From contig CAZXIN010000019.1 in assembly GCA_964640795.1 (NCBI GenBank), positions 1-64,000 on the forward strand: a stretch of 64,000 bases of DNA. The letters run 5' to 3'. The notes under the pieces are model-generated. The model saw nothing but the letters and a program-made list of their open reading frames with translations. It was not told where the DNA came from and did not search any database. Positions 42,350 through 51,160 of this stretch are shown in pieces; the first letter of the stretch is position 1; every line of letters begins with the position of its first letter. This DNA comes from M269 sp964640795. GTDB taxonomy: Bacteria > Pseudomonadota > Gammaproteobacteria > Enterobacterales > Alteromonadaceae. The translations under genes were made by a program, and so were the position numbers.

Positions 42350-44527
42350 ATGAATATGCCCGCTTTAAAAAATAGCCAAATACATCAGGGCTTTTACAAC
42401 TTCATCAACGAAGAAGTATTACCTCTGTGCTCAATTAATGAGACCACTTTTTGGCAAGATTTTGAAAAACTCGTCGCTGATCTTACACCACGAAATAACA
42501 GCCTATTACAGACACGCCAAGATCTTCAGAACAAGATTGACCAGTGGCATCAGGATCATAAAGATCAGGCGCTCAATCAGGATATCTACCAACGCTTCTT
42601 GAAAGAGATTGGTTATTTAGTCGAGCAAGGCCCTGACTTTGAAATTTCGACACAGAATGTTGATACCGAAATTGCCCAGATGGCTGGGCCACAATTGGTT
42701 GTGCCTATCACTAACGAGCGTTTTGCGCTAAATGCAGCAAATGCGCGTTGGGGGAGCTTATACGATGCATTGTATGGCACTGATGTGATTGCAAAAGACG
42801 CATCACAAAAGTCTACTGGTTATGATCAAGCTCGTGGTGAGCAGGTTATTACTTACGCGAAAGACTTTTTAGATAAGAACTTCCCCTTAGCATCGGGCTC
42901 CCACAAAGATGTGAAAAGCTATGTTGTTTATTATCAACATTTACTAGCTTTTTTCCCTGACGGTAGTCAAAGCGGCTTGCGAGACGCTTGTCAGCTCGTT
43001 GCATTGTGTGGCTCAAAGAGTGCGCCGAACTCTATTGTTTTGAAACATAACGGCTTGCACGTTGAAATCATCATTGATCGTAAAGGCACTATCGGCGCAA
43101 CAGACTCGGCAGGTGTGCAAGATATCCAACTAGAGTCAGCTTTGACGACTATCATGGATTTTGAAGATTCTGTAGCAACAGTTGATGGTGAAGACAAAAT
43201 TCATGCGTATCGCAACTGGTTAGGTTTAGTGAAAGGTGATTTGACCGCAACGTTCACAAAAAACGGCAAGCAAGAAACCCGGGCGATGAATCCAGATCGT
43301 GTATTCACGACAGTTGACGGTGACGACTACCCTCTTCATGGCCGTTCATTGATGCTAGCACGTAATGTTGGCCATCTAATGGATACCGAATTAATGCGTG
43401 ACGCTGAAGGTAACTTCGCACCAGAAGGCATTATCGACGCTGTTGTGACAGCCCTGATTGGCAAGTTAGATTTAGAAAAAGCGCGTGGTTTATCCAACTC
43501 ACGAACCGGCAGTATCTATATCGTTAAGCCTAAAATGCACGGCCCTGACGAAGTCGCTTTTACGTGTGAATTATTTGCACGTGTTGAGCAAATGCTTGGG
43601 CTTGATAAGAATACTATCAAGATGGGCATAATGGATGAAGAACGCCGCACAACCGTGAATTTAAAAGCTTGCATTCGAGAAGCACAAGAGCGTTTAGTCT
43701 TTATTAACACAGGATTCCTAGACAGAACAGGCGACGAAATTCATACCAGTATGCATGCCGGCGCTGTATTACCTAAAAACCAGATTAAGCAACAGCCTTG
43801 GATTCGTGCTTACGAGCAACGTAATGTTTCTATCGGACTTAAATGTGGTTTACCGGGTAAAGCGCAAATCGGTAAAGGTATGTGGGCAATGCCGGACGAA
43901 ATGCACGAAATGATGAATAACAAGATTGAGCACCCTCGTTCCGGTGCAACGACCTCTTGGGTTCCATCACCGACAGCGGCAACCTTGCATGCTTTGCATT
44001 ATCACCATGTTGATGTCGCTGCTACGCAGCAGCAAATCAGCCTGCAACAATCTGCAGCAGCAGGACTTAGCGAAGTGTTAACGATCCCATTGATGACACA
44101 AAGCTGCAAGTTGTCCGGTAGCGATATCGAACGTGAACTAGAAAACAATATTCAAGGCATCTTAGGTTATGTCGTGCGTTGGGTAGAGTTAGGTATTGGG
44201 TGTTCGAAAGTACCTGATATCGATCAAGTTGGTTTAATGGAAGATAGGGCAACGCTCCGAATTTCCAGCCAACACATTGCGAATTGGTTAGAGCATGGAA
44301 TATGCGACCAAGAACAGGTTGATTCAATCATGGCACGAATGGCAGAAGTTGTAGATGCACAAAACAACACGACAGCTGGCTATGTACCCATGTCGACCAA
44401 CCTAAAGAAGAGCTTGGCTTATCAGGCAGCACGCGAGCTAATCGTTGCAGGTAAAGAACAGCCAAATGGCTATACAGAACCTGTTTTACATCATTACAGA
44501 TGTCTTGCAAAAGCAGCCACTAATTAA
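42350..44527 (+). CDS. glcB: Malate synthase G
   Basis: This 725-residue enzyme joins acetyl-CoA and glyoxylate to malate. It is the monomeric G type, with the N-terminal clasp, the TIM barrel (SNSRTGSIYIVKPKMHGPDEV in part, AFTCELFARVEQMLG, GIMDEERRTTVN) and the C-terminal plug. The catalytic acid lies in LMEDRATLRISSQHIANW. It ends 34 bp before the isocitrate lyase start and is probably cotranscribed with it. G-type synthase is usually linked to glycolate use, but here it takes the place of the A-type partner of the glyoxylate shunt. ATG at 42350, with GAGGATTT before it as ribosome-binding site. Confidence 0.97.
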   Translation: MNMPALKNSQIHQGFYNFINEEVLPLCSINETTFWQDFEKLVADLTPRNNSLLQTRQDLQNKIDQWHQDHKDQALNQDIYQRFLKEIGYLVEQGPDFEISTQNVDTEIAQMAGPQLVVPITNERFALNAANARWGSLYDALYGTDVIAKDASQKSTGYDQARGEQVITYAKDFLDKNFPLASGSHKDVKSYVVYYQHLLAFFPDGSQSGLRDACQLVALCGSKSAPNSIVLKHNGLHVEIIIDRKGTIGATDSAGVQDIQLESALTTIMDFEDSVATVDGEDKIHAYRNWLGLVKGDLTATFTKNGKQETRAMNPDRVFTTVDGDDYPLHGRSLMLARNVGHLMDTELMRDAEGNFAPEGIIDAVVTALIGKLDLEKARGLSNSRTGSIYIVKPKMHGPDEVAFTCELFARVEQMLGLDKNTIKMGIMDEERRTTVNLKACIREAQERLVFINTGFLDRTGDEIHTSMHAGAVLPKNQIKQQPWIRAYEQRNVSIGLKCGLPGKAQIGKGMWAMPDEMHEMMNNKIEHPRSGATTSWVPSPTAATLHALHYHHVDVAATQQQISLQQSAAAGLSEVLTIPLMTQSCKLSGSDIERELENNIQGILGYVVRWVELGIGCSKVPDIDQVGLMEDRATLRISSQHIANWLEHGICDQEQVDSIMARMAEVVDAQNNTTAGYVPMSTNLKKSLAYQAARELIVAGKEQPNGYTEPVLHHYRCLAKAATN

Positions 44528-44561
44528 CTTTTATTTATTCCATTTTATAGAGAGAAAACCA

Positions 44562-46160
44562 ATGACAACTTACAGAGAACATATTTCAACAGCAGCCAAC
44601 AGCGTAGCACAACAAGGCGAAGCATGGGGGGCTATTGACCCTGAGAATATCGCTCGTATGCGCTTACAAAACCGTTTTAAAACAGGTTTAGATATTGCGC
44701 GCTTCACTGCAAAAATTATGCGTGACGATATGGACGCTTATGACAAAGACAGCGCTAACTACACACAATCACTAGGCTGCTGGCATGGTTTTATCGGCCA
44801 ACAAAAAATGATTTCGATTAAGAAGCATTTTGGCACAACTAAGAGCCGTTATTTATACCTTTCTGGCTGGATGGTTGCTGCAATGCGTTCTGAGTTTGGT
44901 CCATTACCTGACCAGTCTATGCATGAGAAAACATCAGTCCCTGCGCTGATTGAAGAGCTTTACACTTTCTTAAAACAAGCGGATGCGCGTGAGCTTAATC
45001 ACTTATTTAAGGATCTAGATACGGCGCGTAACGAAGGTGATAACGTTAAAGAGCAAAGTGTTCTAAAGCAAATTGATAACTTTGAAACACATGTTGTACC
45101 TATTGTTGCTGATATCGATGCAGGTTTTGGTAACGAAGAAGCGACTTATTTACTGGCAAAGAAAATGATTGAAGCGGGTGCTTGTTGTATTCAAATCGAA
45201 AACCAAGTGTCTGACGCTAAGCAATGTGGTCATCAAGACGGTAAAGTCACCGTACCACATGAAGATTTCCTAGCGAAAATTAACGCTGTTCGTTACGCAT
45301 TCATGGAGTTGGGTGTTGAAGACGGTGTCATTGTTGCGCGCACAGATTCATTAGGTGCAGGCCTAACACAAAAAATCCCAGTGTCTCGTGAAGCCGGTGA
45401 TTTAGCTGATCAATACAATGATTTCATTGACGGCGAAGAAATTACTGATATTAGCCAGCTAAAGTCGGGCGATATGGTGATCAGACAAGGCGAAACGCTA
45501 CTTAAACCTACACGCTTACCTAATGGCCTTGTGCGCTTTAAGCCCGGCACTGGTGAAGATCGCGTTGTTCTTGATTGTATTACGTCATTGCAACAAGGTG
45601 CGGATTTACTGTGGATTGAGACTGAAAAACCTCATGTAGCGCAAATTGCTGGCATGGTTAACCGTATTCGTGAAGTAGTGCCTAATGCGAAGCTGGTATA
45701 TAACAACAGCCCAAGCTTTAATTGGACGCTTAACTTCCGTCAGCAAGTGTTCGATGCTTGGGTTGAAGAGGGCCGAGATATGAGTGATTACCAACGCGAC
45801 CAATTGATGAGCGTAGAGTACGACAATTCTGAATTGGCACTGATTGCTGACGAAAAAATTCGTGTATTCCAGAAAGACGCAGCTGAGCAGGCGGGTATTT
45901 TCCACCACCTTATTACGTTACCGACTTACCATACGGCTGCATTGTCGACAGATAATCTTGCTAAAGATTACTTTGGTGAGCAAGGTATGTTGGCTTATGT
46001 TCAGGAAGTGCAACGTCGCGAAATTCGCCAAGGCTTAGCTTGTGTTAAGCACCAAGATATGTCTGGTTCAAATATTGGTGATGACCACAAAGAATATTTT
46101 TCTGGTGCGCAGGCTCTTAAAGCATCAGGTAAAGACAATACGATGAATCAATTCTCGTAA
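44562..46160 (+). CDS. aceA: Isocitrate lyase, long (about 530-residue) type
   Basis: This 532-residue enzyme splits isocitrate into glyoxylate and succinate, the first step of the glyoxylate shunt that lets cells grow on acetate and fatty acids. The active-site region is QVSDAKQCGHQDGKVTVPHED in part, with the catalytic Cys in the CGH motif, and DADIAGFGN-type metal loops (VADIDAGFGNEEATYLL). It belongs to the long subfamily seen in Pseudomonas, with an insertion compared with E. coli AceA (434 aa). The upstream frame extends to 44445, but the ATG at 44562 has AGAGAGAAAA before it and follows glcB closely. The terminator at 46183 ends the operon. Confidence 0.97.
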   Translation: MTTYREHISTAANSVAQQGEAWGAIDPENIARMRLQNRFKTGLDIARFTAKIMRDDMDAYDKDSANYTQSLGCWHGFIGQQKMISIKKHFGTTKSRYLYLSGWMVAAMRSEFGPLPDQSMHEKTSVPALIEELYTFLKQADARELNHLFKDLDTARNEGDNVKEQSVLKQIDNFETHVVPIVADIDAGFGNEEATYLLAKKMIEAGACCIQIENQVSDAKQCGHQDGKVTVPHEDFLAKINAVRYAFMELGVEDGVIVARTDSLGAGLTQKIPVSREAGDLADQYNDFIDGEEITDISQLKSGDMVIRQGETLLKPTRLPNGLVRFKPGTGEDRVVLDCITSLQQGADLLWIETEKPHVAQIAGMVNRIREVVPNAKLVYNNSPSFNWTLNFRQQVFDAWVEEGRDMSDYQRDQLMSVEYDNSELALIADEKIRVFQKDAAEQAGIFHHLITLPTYHTAALSTDNLAKDYFGEQGMLAYVQEVQRREIRQGLACVKHQDMSGSNIGDDHKEYFSGAQALKASGKDNTMNQFS

Positions 46161-46182
46161 TATATGACTCATCCAACCGTTT

Positions 46183-46213
46183 AGGGGCGTTAAGCCCCTT
46201 TTTTGTTTTTGAG
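46183..46213. terminator. Terminator shared by aceA and the next gene
   Basis: AGGGGC and GCCCCT pair around GTTAA and are followed by TTTTTGTTTTT in the plus direction, 22 bp after the aceA stop. The stop codon of the minus-strand gene at 46190 lies in its loop, so the hairpin is part of that coding sequence. Confidence 0.9.
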
Positions 46214-46537
46214 TTTTGCATCTAGCGCTTTTTTGGAATCATCACGGAGCTTCATGTCTCGTATATGCAGAAAGCTGGCTATGGGCATAAAAACCTGAGC
46301 GATTGCACAAGGCAAAATAATAAGCATGTCCAATCTAATATTGACGCCTTCAGCTAGCATAGCCTGCTCATACTGATACCAGATGATAGCGAATGCGATG
46401 AGCAGTACGTATTGTGTGTTAAGTAATAGCCACTTGTATTGGTTACTGTTTTTAAGCACTAATAAAACGGCATAAGATAACGCAGGTATGGCTATCAAAA
46501 TATAAAAAGCGTAAGCCGATAGTGATCCCAGAAACAT
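46190..46537 (-). CDS. Hypothetical membrane protein
   Basis: I do not recognise this 115-residue protein. It has three strong hydrophobic segments (AYAFYILIAIPALSYAVLLV, about 8-27; WLLLNTQYVLLIAFAIIWY, about 36-54; and LDMLIILPCAIAQVFMPIA, about 68-86) and a basic tail (KKALDAKLKNKKGA). The tail is probably in the cytoplasm. Its stop codon lies in the aceA terminator loop, so the two convergent messages overlap at the hairpin. The gene stands alone, with no sign of transfer. Confidence 0.65.
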   Translation of the reverse strand: MFLGSLSAYAFYILIAIPALSYAVLLVLKNSNQYKWLLLNTQYVLLIAFAIIWYQYEQAMLAEGVNIRLDMLIILPCAIAQVFMPIASFLHIRDMKLRDDSKKALDAKLKNKKGA

Positions 46538-46598
46538 AATATTTCCCTATTCATGTTACTTTAGTTTGAAAACAATGACTGTTTATTCGATTTCAACG

Positions 46599-47720
46599 CT
46601 AATTAGGTTCAAGCCTATAATCAAGTTGTACTTCTAAGCCTGTTGCAGTGACTGCTTGTCCGTTCTCAAACTTCGGTGCGTAGCGCCACTTATTGAGTGC
46701 GGCAATAGACTCATCTGTAAAAAGTTTGCCTGAGGAATCGACAATTTTGACATTCTTCACAAATCCAGATGTGTTTATATCAAACGTCATGCGTGTATAC
46801 CCCTCTTTTCCACTTTTAGCATAAATGACAGGGTATTTAGGGTTAGTTCGATAGAGTGGTGTTGGTTCAACATCATCTTGCCAAGGTGTCATTTGGCCAA
46901 TAGCCACGCAATGTTTGGTTGCCTCTTCTGACTTACCCAGTTTTTCGTAAGCTTCAATTAAGGCGGCATGTGAAGCCACGGCATATGGGTGGGATGTTTC
47001 TAATTGTCCGTTGATGGTTGATATAATGGCTTCAAGGTTCTCTATTGCATCCCGATAACGGCCGGGAGTCATATTAAGCCTACCTGCCAAATATTTGGTC
47101 TCTATAGTTTTTAGATCGTTCTCACCGAATCTTTCGACGAGCAAGTCACGTGCTTTCTCGGTGATCTTCAGTACGTTTTTATAATTCCCTCTTACGGCTG
47201 GATTAGCATAAAGTATTTTAGCGACCATATAGTAATTTTGTGGTGCTAGTGTCGGGTCGTGTTTTTCGAGCTTTTTGACAAGAGCGATGACTTGGTTAGC
47301 GACTTTAGAGGCCTTCTTATTTCTTCTTTCAACGCTTTCGATTGGCCATGTTTTAGCGTATAAATCCAGTAAATCTAAAGACGCTAAGAAATAAGCTTGA
47401 GAGGTTTTACCATCCTTTTGCTGTGCGTTGTCTCTGAGGTTTATATAAACTTCTTCAGCTAACTCCAATTGTTTGGCATCAATGTAAGCTGCGGCAAGGT
47501 TAAACTTGAGATTATTCAAACTCTCACGATCGTCTTTGAACTTCGTTTCGCCCAAGGTAACCGCTTGCTTGGCGAGTGCTAACGTTTGTTCAATATCGCC
47601 TGATTTCTGAGCTTGTTTGTAAGCGTTATAGATGTGACTAAAGTTTTCGGATTCTATGGCAATGCTAGGTTGAGAAAACAACATGCCCGTTAAGATAATG
47701 CTTGCAACTGCGAGCTTCAT
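46599..47720 (-). CDS. TPR protein with TonB C-terminal domain
   Basis: This 373-residue exported protein has a signal peptide ending FSQPSIA, a TPR-like helical region (FSHIYNAYKQAQKSGDIEQTLALAKQA in part, then SLNNLKFNLAAAYIDAKQLELAEEVY) and a C-terminal TonB-type domain: YPVIYAKSGKEGYTRMTFDIN in part, ending in a strand ALNKWRYAPKFENG. It lacks the membrane helix and long Pro-rich span of energy-coupling TonB and has only an export signal, so it may bind TonB receptors or ExbBD-like partners in another way, or only share the fold. Proteins with this layout are common in Alteromonadales-type genomes. It is transcribed alone. Confidence 0.82.
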   Translation of the reverse strand: MKLAVASIILTGMLFSQPSIAIESENFSHIYNAYKQAQKSGDIEQTLALAKQAVTLGETKFKDDRESLNNLKFNLAAAYIDAKQLELAEEVYINLRDNAQQKDGKTSQAYFLASLDLLDLYAKTWPIESVERRNKKASKVANQVIALVKKLEKHDPTLAPQNYYMVAKILYANPAVRGNYKNVLKITEKARDLLVERFGENDLKTIETKYLAGRLNMTPGRYRDAIENLEAIISTINGQLETSHPYAVASHAALIEAYEKLGKSEEATKHCVAIGQMTPWQDDVEPTPLYRTNPKYPVIYAKSGKEGYTRMTFDINTSGFVKNVKIVDSSGKLFTDESIAALNKWRYAPKFENGQAVTATGLEVQLDYRLEPN

Positions 47721-47807
47721 TTTAAGTTCCTTTTATCTATCTTGATCGTGTACGGGCAATATATTGCACCATATTCTCAGCTTTCTCAATTCCGAATTAA
47801 TGATTAC

Positions 47808-49277
47808 TTACAATTCTCTCGTCGCTGCTCGCTCTATGATTGCAGTATAGAATTGTATGGCTTGTAAGTACTCTTTGATGGGGATTTGTTCATTGATACC
47901 ATGAAAGCGTTTCACGCTATTTGAGTCCAAACGAATCATGATGAAGCGATAAATGTTATTAGACAGCCCGTCGAAGTGCTTGGCATCAGTACCGCCTTGT
48001 ACTAAATAGGGGGCGACCAATATAGAGTCATCTAATTGACGAATGGTACGCTCAAGTAGTTTGAACGGTGCGCTATCGATATTAGAAACGGTGGACGATT
48101 CATTTGCCATGAAACTCTCAATGTTGACTCTGGCGTCTGCAATAACCTCTTTGGCATGTGCTTCAACCTTTTGAATGTTATCACCCGGCAATGTTCTAAA
48201 ATTAACAACGGCCTCTGCTTGTGTTGGCAGTATGTTTGACTTAGCGCTGCCTTTTAGCATGGTTACTGCTGTTGTGGTATGCACGCTTGCTGCAGAGCTT
48301 GGTACATCTAACAACGTGTTTTTAACAATGGGTGAGAGCAACCAAAGATTAGACAGTGGTAGTCTTGTTTTTAGTGGCGTATATGAACCTACCGCATCGA
48401 ATGTCATGCGAATAAATGACAAATCAGCCGGGAACGGGTTGGCTTCTAGCGCGACGACTGCTTGCGCTAAAATACCTGCGGCAGTATTGGCTGGTGGTTG
48501 AGAAGAATGCCCCCCAGCGTCTTCTACCGTTAACCGTAAGTTCACGAAACCTTTTTCAGCAACACCAATCAACGCAAGCGGCTGTGTTACACCTGCCATT
48601 AAGTCTTGTGTGACAACTCCGCCCTCGTCAACGATAAACTCAAACTGCGTATTCGTCTTTGCGAAGCTTGCAGCGATTGCTTTAGCACCTTTATCACCGC
48701 CCAACTCCTCGTCATGTCCAAAAGCGAAGTAGAGAGTTCTTTCTGGTTCAAGACCTTGAGCGAGCAGATATTCCATAGACTCTAGTAAGGCAAAAACGCT
48801 GACTTTATCATCTAATGTACCTCTGCCCCAAATAACCCCGTCTCTAACTAATCCGCTAAAAGGAGGGTTTTGCCAGTCTTTTATTGTGTCTTCGTCAGCA
48901 GGCACAACATCGGTATGCCCCATAAACAATGCAGGTTTTAACGAATCGTCACGACCTTCAAACTTAAACAATAAGCTATGCTCGTTGAACTTTCTTAGTT
49001 CGGCATGCTGATGCACGAGAGGAAAAGATTGAGCAATATGTTGAATAAGGCGATCGAACGCGGCGGTATCGAGTTGAGTTTCATCCTCATGCGATATGGT
49101 TGGGATTTGGATTGCCTGAGAAAATCGTTTGACTGCCCCTTCTGCGTCTATATTCCTTAGAGGTAAAGATTGAGAGACTTTCAGTTGGCGATCATCAAAA
49201 TATGTATTTGCTCTGAAAAAAACAATGGCAATGAGCAAAATGAGAGGGACAAGGATCAGCAGAGCGATTTTTTTCAT
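47808..49277 (-). CDS. M20-family metallopeptidase (carboxypeptidase S-like)
   Basis: This 489-residue protein, from the ATG at 49277 (a TTG two codons upstream is also possible), has an N-terminal membrane or signal segment (IALLILVPLILLIAIVFF). The zinc ligands and catalytic residues of the M20 group are in order: FMGHTDVVPADE, GRGTLDDKVSVFA, FGHDEELGGDKGA, a later IVDEGGVV and GGTDAKHFDGL. The lid domain contains VNFRTLPGD. The family cleaves dipeptides or N-acyl amino acids with two zinc ions. This subtype resembles yeast carboxypeptidase S. It faces the periplasm or stays anchored in the inner membrane. It stands alone. Confidence 0.9.
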   Translation of the reverse strand: MKKIALLILVPLILLIAIVFFRANTYFDDRQLKVSQSLPLRNIDAEGAVKRFSQAIQIPTISHEDETQLDTAAFDRLIQHIAQSFPLVHQHAELRKFNEHSLLFKFEGRDDSLKPALFMGHTDVVPADEDTIKDWQNPPFSGLVRDGVIWGRGTLDDKVSVFALLESMEYLLAQGLEPERTLYFAFGHDEELGGDKGAKAIAASFAKTNTQFEFIVDEGGVVTQDLMAGVTQPLALIGVAEKGFVNLRLTVEDAGGHSSQPPANTAAGILAQAVVALEANPFPADLSFIRMTFDAVGSYTPLKTRLPLSNLWLLSPIVKNTLLDVPSSAASVHTTTAVTMLKGSAKSNILPTQAEAVVNFRTLPGDNIQKVEAHAKEVIADARVNIESFMANESSTVSNIDSAPFKLLERTIRQLDDSILVAPYLVQGGTDAKHFDGLSNNIYRFIMIRLDSNSVKRFHGINEQIPIKEYLQAIQFYTAIIERAATREL

Positions 49278-49574
49278 GAGCAAGTGTTTATCTATGCCTT
49301 TATTAATTCAGCTAATTTTATACATTAAATCGCTTTGGAATACACGCTCGTCGCGCAGCTATTAGGTGCTTGGGTCATTTTTGGAAGGTGGTCGACATAA
49401 CGTAACCACACTTTGGATTGAACAACCTGTGTGAATCTGAATAGGTTAATTCATACTGATTCCGCTATATGTGAGAAAGTTTGTAATATATCTGGTGATG
49501 TTATGACTATGATGAAACAGGAACTCAATTGAATATTATTGGTATAAGGCAGAACAGTCGATTGGAAAAATGAT

Positions 49575-50075
49575 TTGAGTCGAGACTTTAAGGAAACGCT
49601 AGAGCAGTATGGCGCTTTGCTCTCGCGTGTAGCGTCAACCTATGAAGCGAATCATCATTTGCAACAAGAGCTGTTGCAGGAGATTTCGCTAGCTGTGTGG
49701 CAGGCGTTAAAAAGCTTTAAAGGAGAAAGCAGCGAGAAAACCTATGTTATGCGAGTGGCGCACAATAGGGCGGTGAATCACGTGGCTTATCATGCTAAGC
49801 AACCGCATAACGATAGTTATTGCGAATCAGAAAACCCGGTAAAGAGCACAATGGCTAGTGCCGAAAGCGTGTTGCAGCAAGATAAGCAAATAGACTCCCT
49901 GCTGATTGCTGTGAGGGAACTGCCTATTCAGACTAGGCAGGTCGTCACTTTATCTATGGAAGGTTTGAGTTATCAAGAAATTTCTGAAGTGAGTGGTATC
50001 AAAGCAAACAATGTGGGCGTCATTCTCAATAGAGCCCGAAAAGCATTGATGGAGCAGATTAAAGATGTCGGATAA
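49575..50075 (+). CDS. ECF-family RNA polymerase sigma factor (second in window)
   Basis: This 166-residue protein has an ECF region 2 (LQQELLQEISLAVWQALKSFKG in part, with AVNHVAYHA at the end of the recognition helix) and region 4 (LPIQTRQVVTLSMEGLSYQEI, then SGIKANNVGVILNRARKAL). The start is the TTG at 49575, since GGAA lies 9 bp before it and there is no in-frame ATG nearby; the reading frame is otherwise sound. It overlaps the following membrane protein gene by 11 bp, so the two are coupled, and the second is probably its anti-sigma factor. It differs in sequence from the sigma factor at 7.1 kb and forms a separate system. Confidence 0.85.
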   Translation: MSRDFKETLEQYGALLSRVASTYEANHHLQQELLQEISLAVWQALKSFKGESSEKTYVMRVAHNRAVNHVAYHAKQPHNDSYCESENPVKSTMASAESVLQQDKQIDSLLIAVRELPIQTRQVVTLSMEGLSYQEISEVSGIKANNVGVILNRARKALMEQIKDVG

Positions 50076-50679
50076 TCAATCATTAGAAAAGCTGTGGCAA
50101 CAGCAACCCACTAAAGAGCCAGACTTTAAAGCGTTAGAAAGCCGGTTTAAGGCAATGCGTCGGAAGCAATGGTTTTACATAGGCCTTGATGTCGCCTCAT
50201 GTGTTGTATTAATCATTATATTGATCTTTTTTCCACAGAAAATGAACACATTGCAATTAGCCTTTATGTCGCTTATGACGGTATTTTGTGTTGGGTCAGC
50301 GGCTTATATTACTTGGTTAAGAAGCTCTACGTTACGAAATACTGTGTCGGATACGCGTGCTTATTTGCAAGGGTTAAAACATCAATGCTCTATTAACATT
50401 AAGATTGGCCATTACACTAGAATTGTCGTCTGGATAACGTTGGCTTTTCTACTCACTCTTTTTGTGATGACTGCTGTCGTGCAAGATTGGGATACAAAAA
50501 AAGCTATATGGAAAACGGCTGTTTTGTTCGCTTTTATTTTGGGGATACTGTGGCCTGCTCGAATCTGGGCAAATCGACAAATCACAAAATATTCTGACGA
50601 ATTAGAAAAGTTGACGTTGTTGGAGCAGTCGATCAATGAAAATGGATCGAGCGCATATACCCAAACCACTTTGAAGTAG
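50065..50679 (+). CDS. Membrane protein, likely anti-sigma partner of the ECF factor
   Basis: This 204-residue protein has a short cytoplasmic start (SLEKLWQQQPTKEPDFKALE), then four membrane segments (about residues 37-55, 63-82, 118-138 and 148-166) and a cytoplasmic C-terminal tail rich in Glu. It overlaps the sigma gene by 11 bp. Membrane partners with several helices and a cytoplasmic N-terminus occur with some ECF subgroups, so the role as anti-sigma factor is a fair inference, not a recognised family. No zinc-finger motif is visible. Confidence 0.65.
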   Translation: MSDNQSLEKLWQQQPTKEPDFKALESRFKAMRRKQWFYIGLDVASCVVLIIILIFFPQKMNTLQLAFMSLMTVFCVGSAAYITWLRSSTLRNTVSDTRAYLQGLKHQCSINIKIGHYTRIVVWITLAFLLTLFVMTAVVQDWDTKKAIWKTAVLFAFILGILWPARIWANRQITKYSDELEKLTLLEQSINENGSSAYTQTTLK

Positions 50680-50746
50680 TTTGGGTATAACTCTTTTTGC
50701 ATTCATCGGCTTAAGTGCTTAAAGTCAGACAAAATTTTATTGGATA

Positions 50747-51160
50747 ATGATAAGAATGGAAAAAGAAACGCTAATGGCGTTAGCTAAAAAGGCCGCGCTT
50801 AAAGCTTATGCTCCATACTCTAACTTTCGTGTTGGTGCCGCAGTGTTATGTGCTGAAGGAAATGTAGCCACAGGTGCAAATATAGAAAATGCCAGTTATG
50901 GTTTGTGTTTGTGTGCAGAAAGAGCTGCTTTGTCAAATGCTCATGCACAAGGCCATACGCAAATAAAAGCGATTGCGCTAGCCTGCATTGATGCTGACAC
51001 CCAAGCACATGAACATGAGCTAATGCCGTGCGGTAGTTGTCGGCAATGGATAAAGGAGTTAGCCCCTTCTGCTGATATCTATATAGAGGGTTTAGAGCAA
51101 GATTTTACTATTGATGACTTATTACCTATGGGGTTTTCACTTGATTCGCATAAAAAGTAA
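50747..51160 (+). CDS. cdd: Cytidine deaminase
   Basis: This 137-residue enzyme converts cytidine and deoxycytidine to uridines in the pyrimidine salvage path. It is the short tetrameric type. The active site motifs are seen: FRVGAAVLCAEG in part with the substrate-binding region, GLCLCAERAAL (Cys and Glu of the first zinc motif) and MPCGSCRQ (PCGxC). The start could be the ATG at 50747 or the one at 50756; neither has a strong ribosome-binding site. The last 20 bp overlap the next gene in another frame. It is 67 bp after the anti-sigma-like gene. Confidence 0.96.
   Translation: MIRMEKETLMALAKKAALKAYAPYSNFRVGAAVLCAEGNVATGANIENASYGLCLCAERAALSNAHAQGHTQIKAIALACIDADTQAHEHELMPCGSCRQWIKELAPSADIYIEGLEQDFTIDDLLPMGFSLDSHKK

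Noticed and set aside
44445..44561. N-terminal extension of isocitrate lyase
   Set aside because: It overlaps the end of malate synthase; the ATG at 44562 has a ribosome-binding site and gives the normal start MTTYREHIS.
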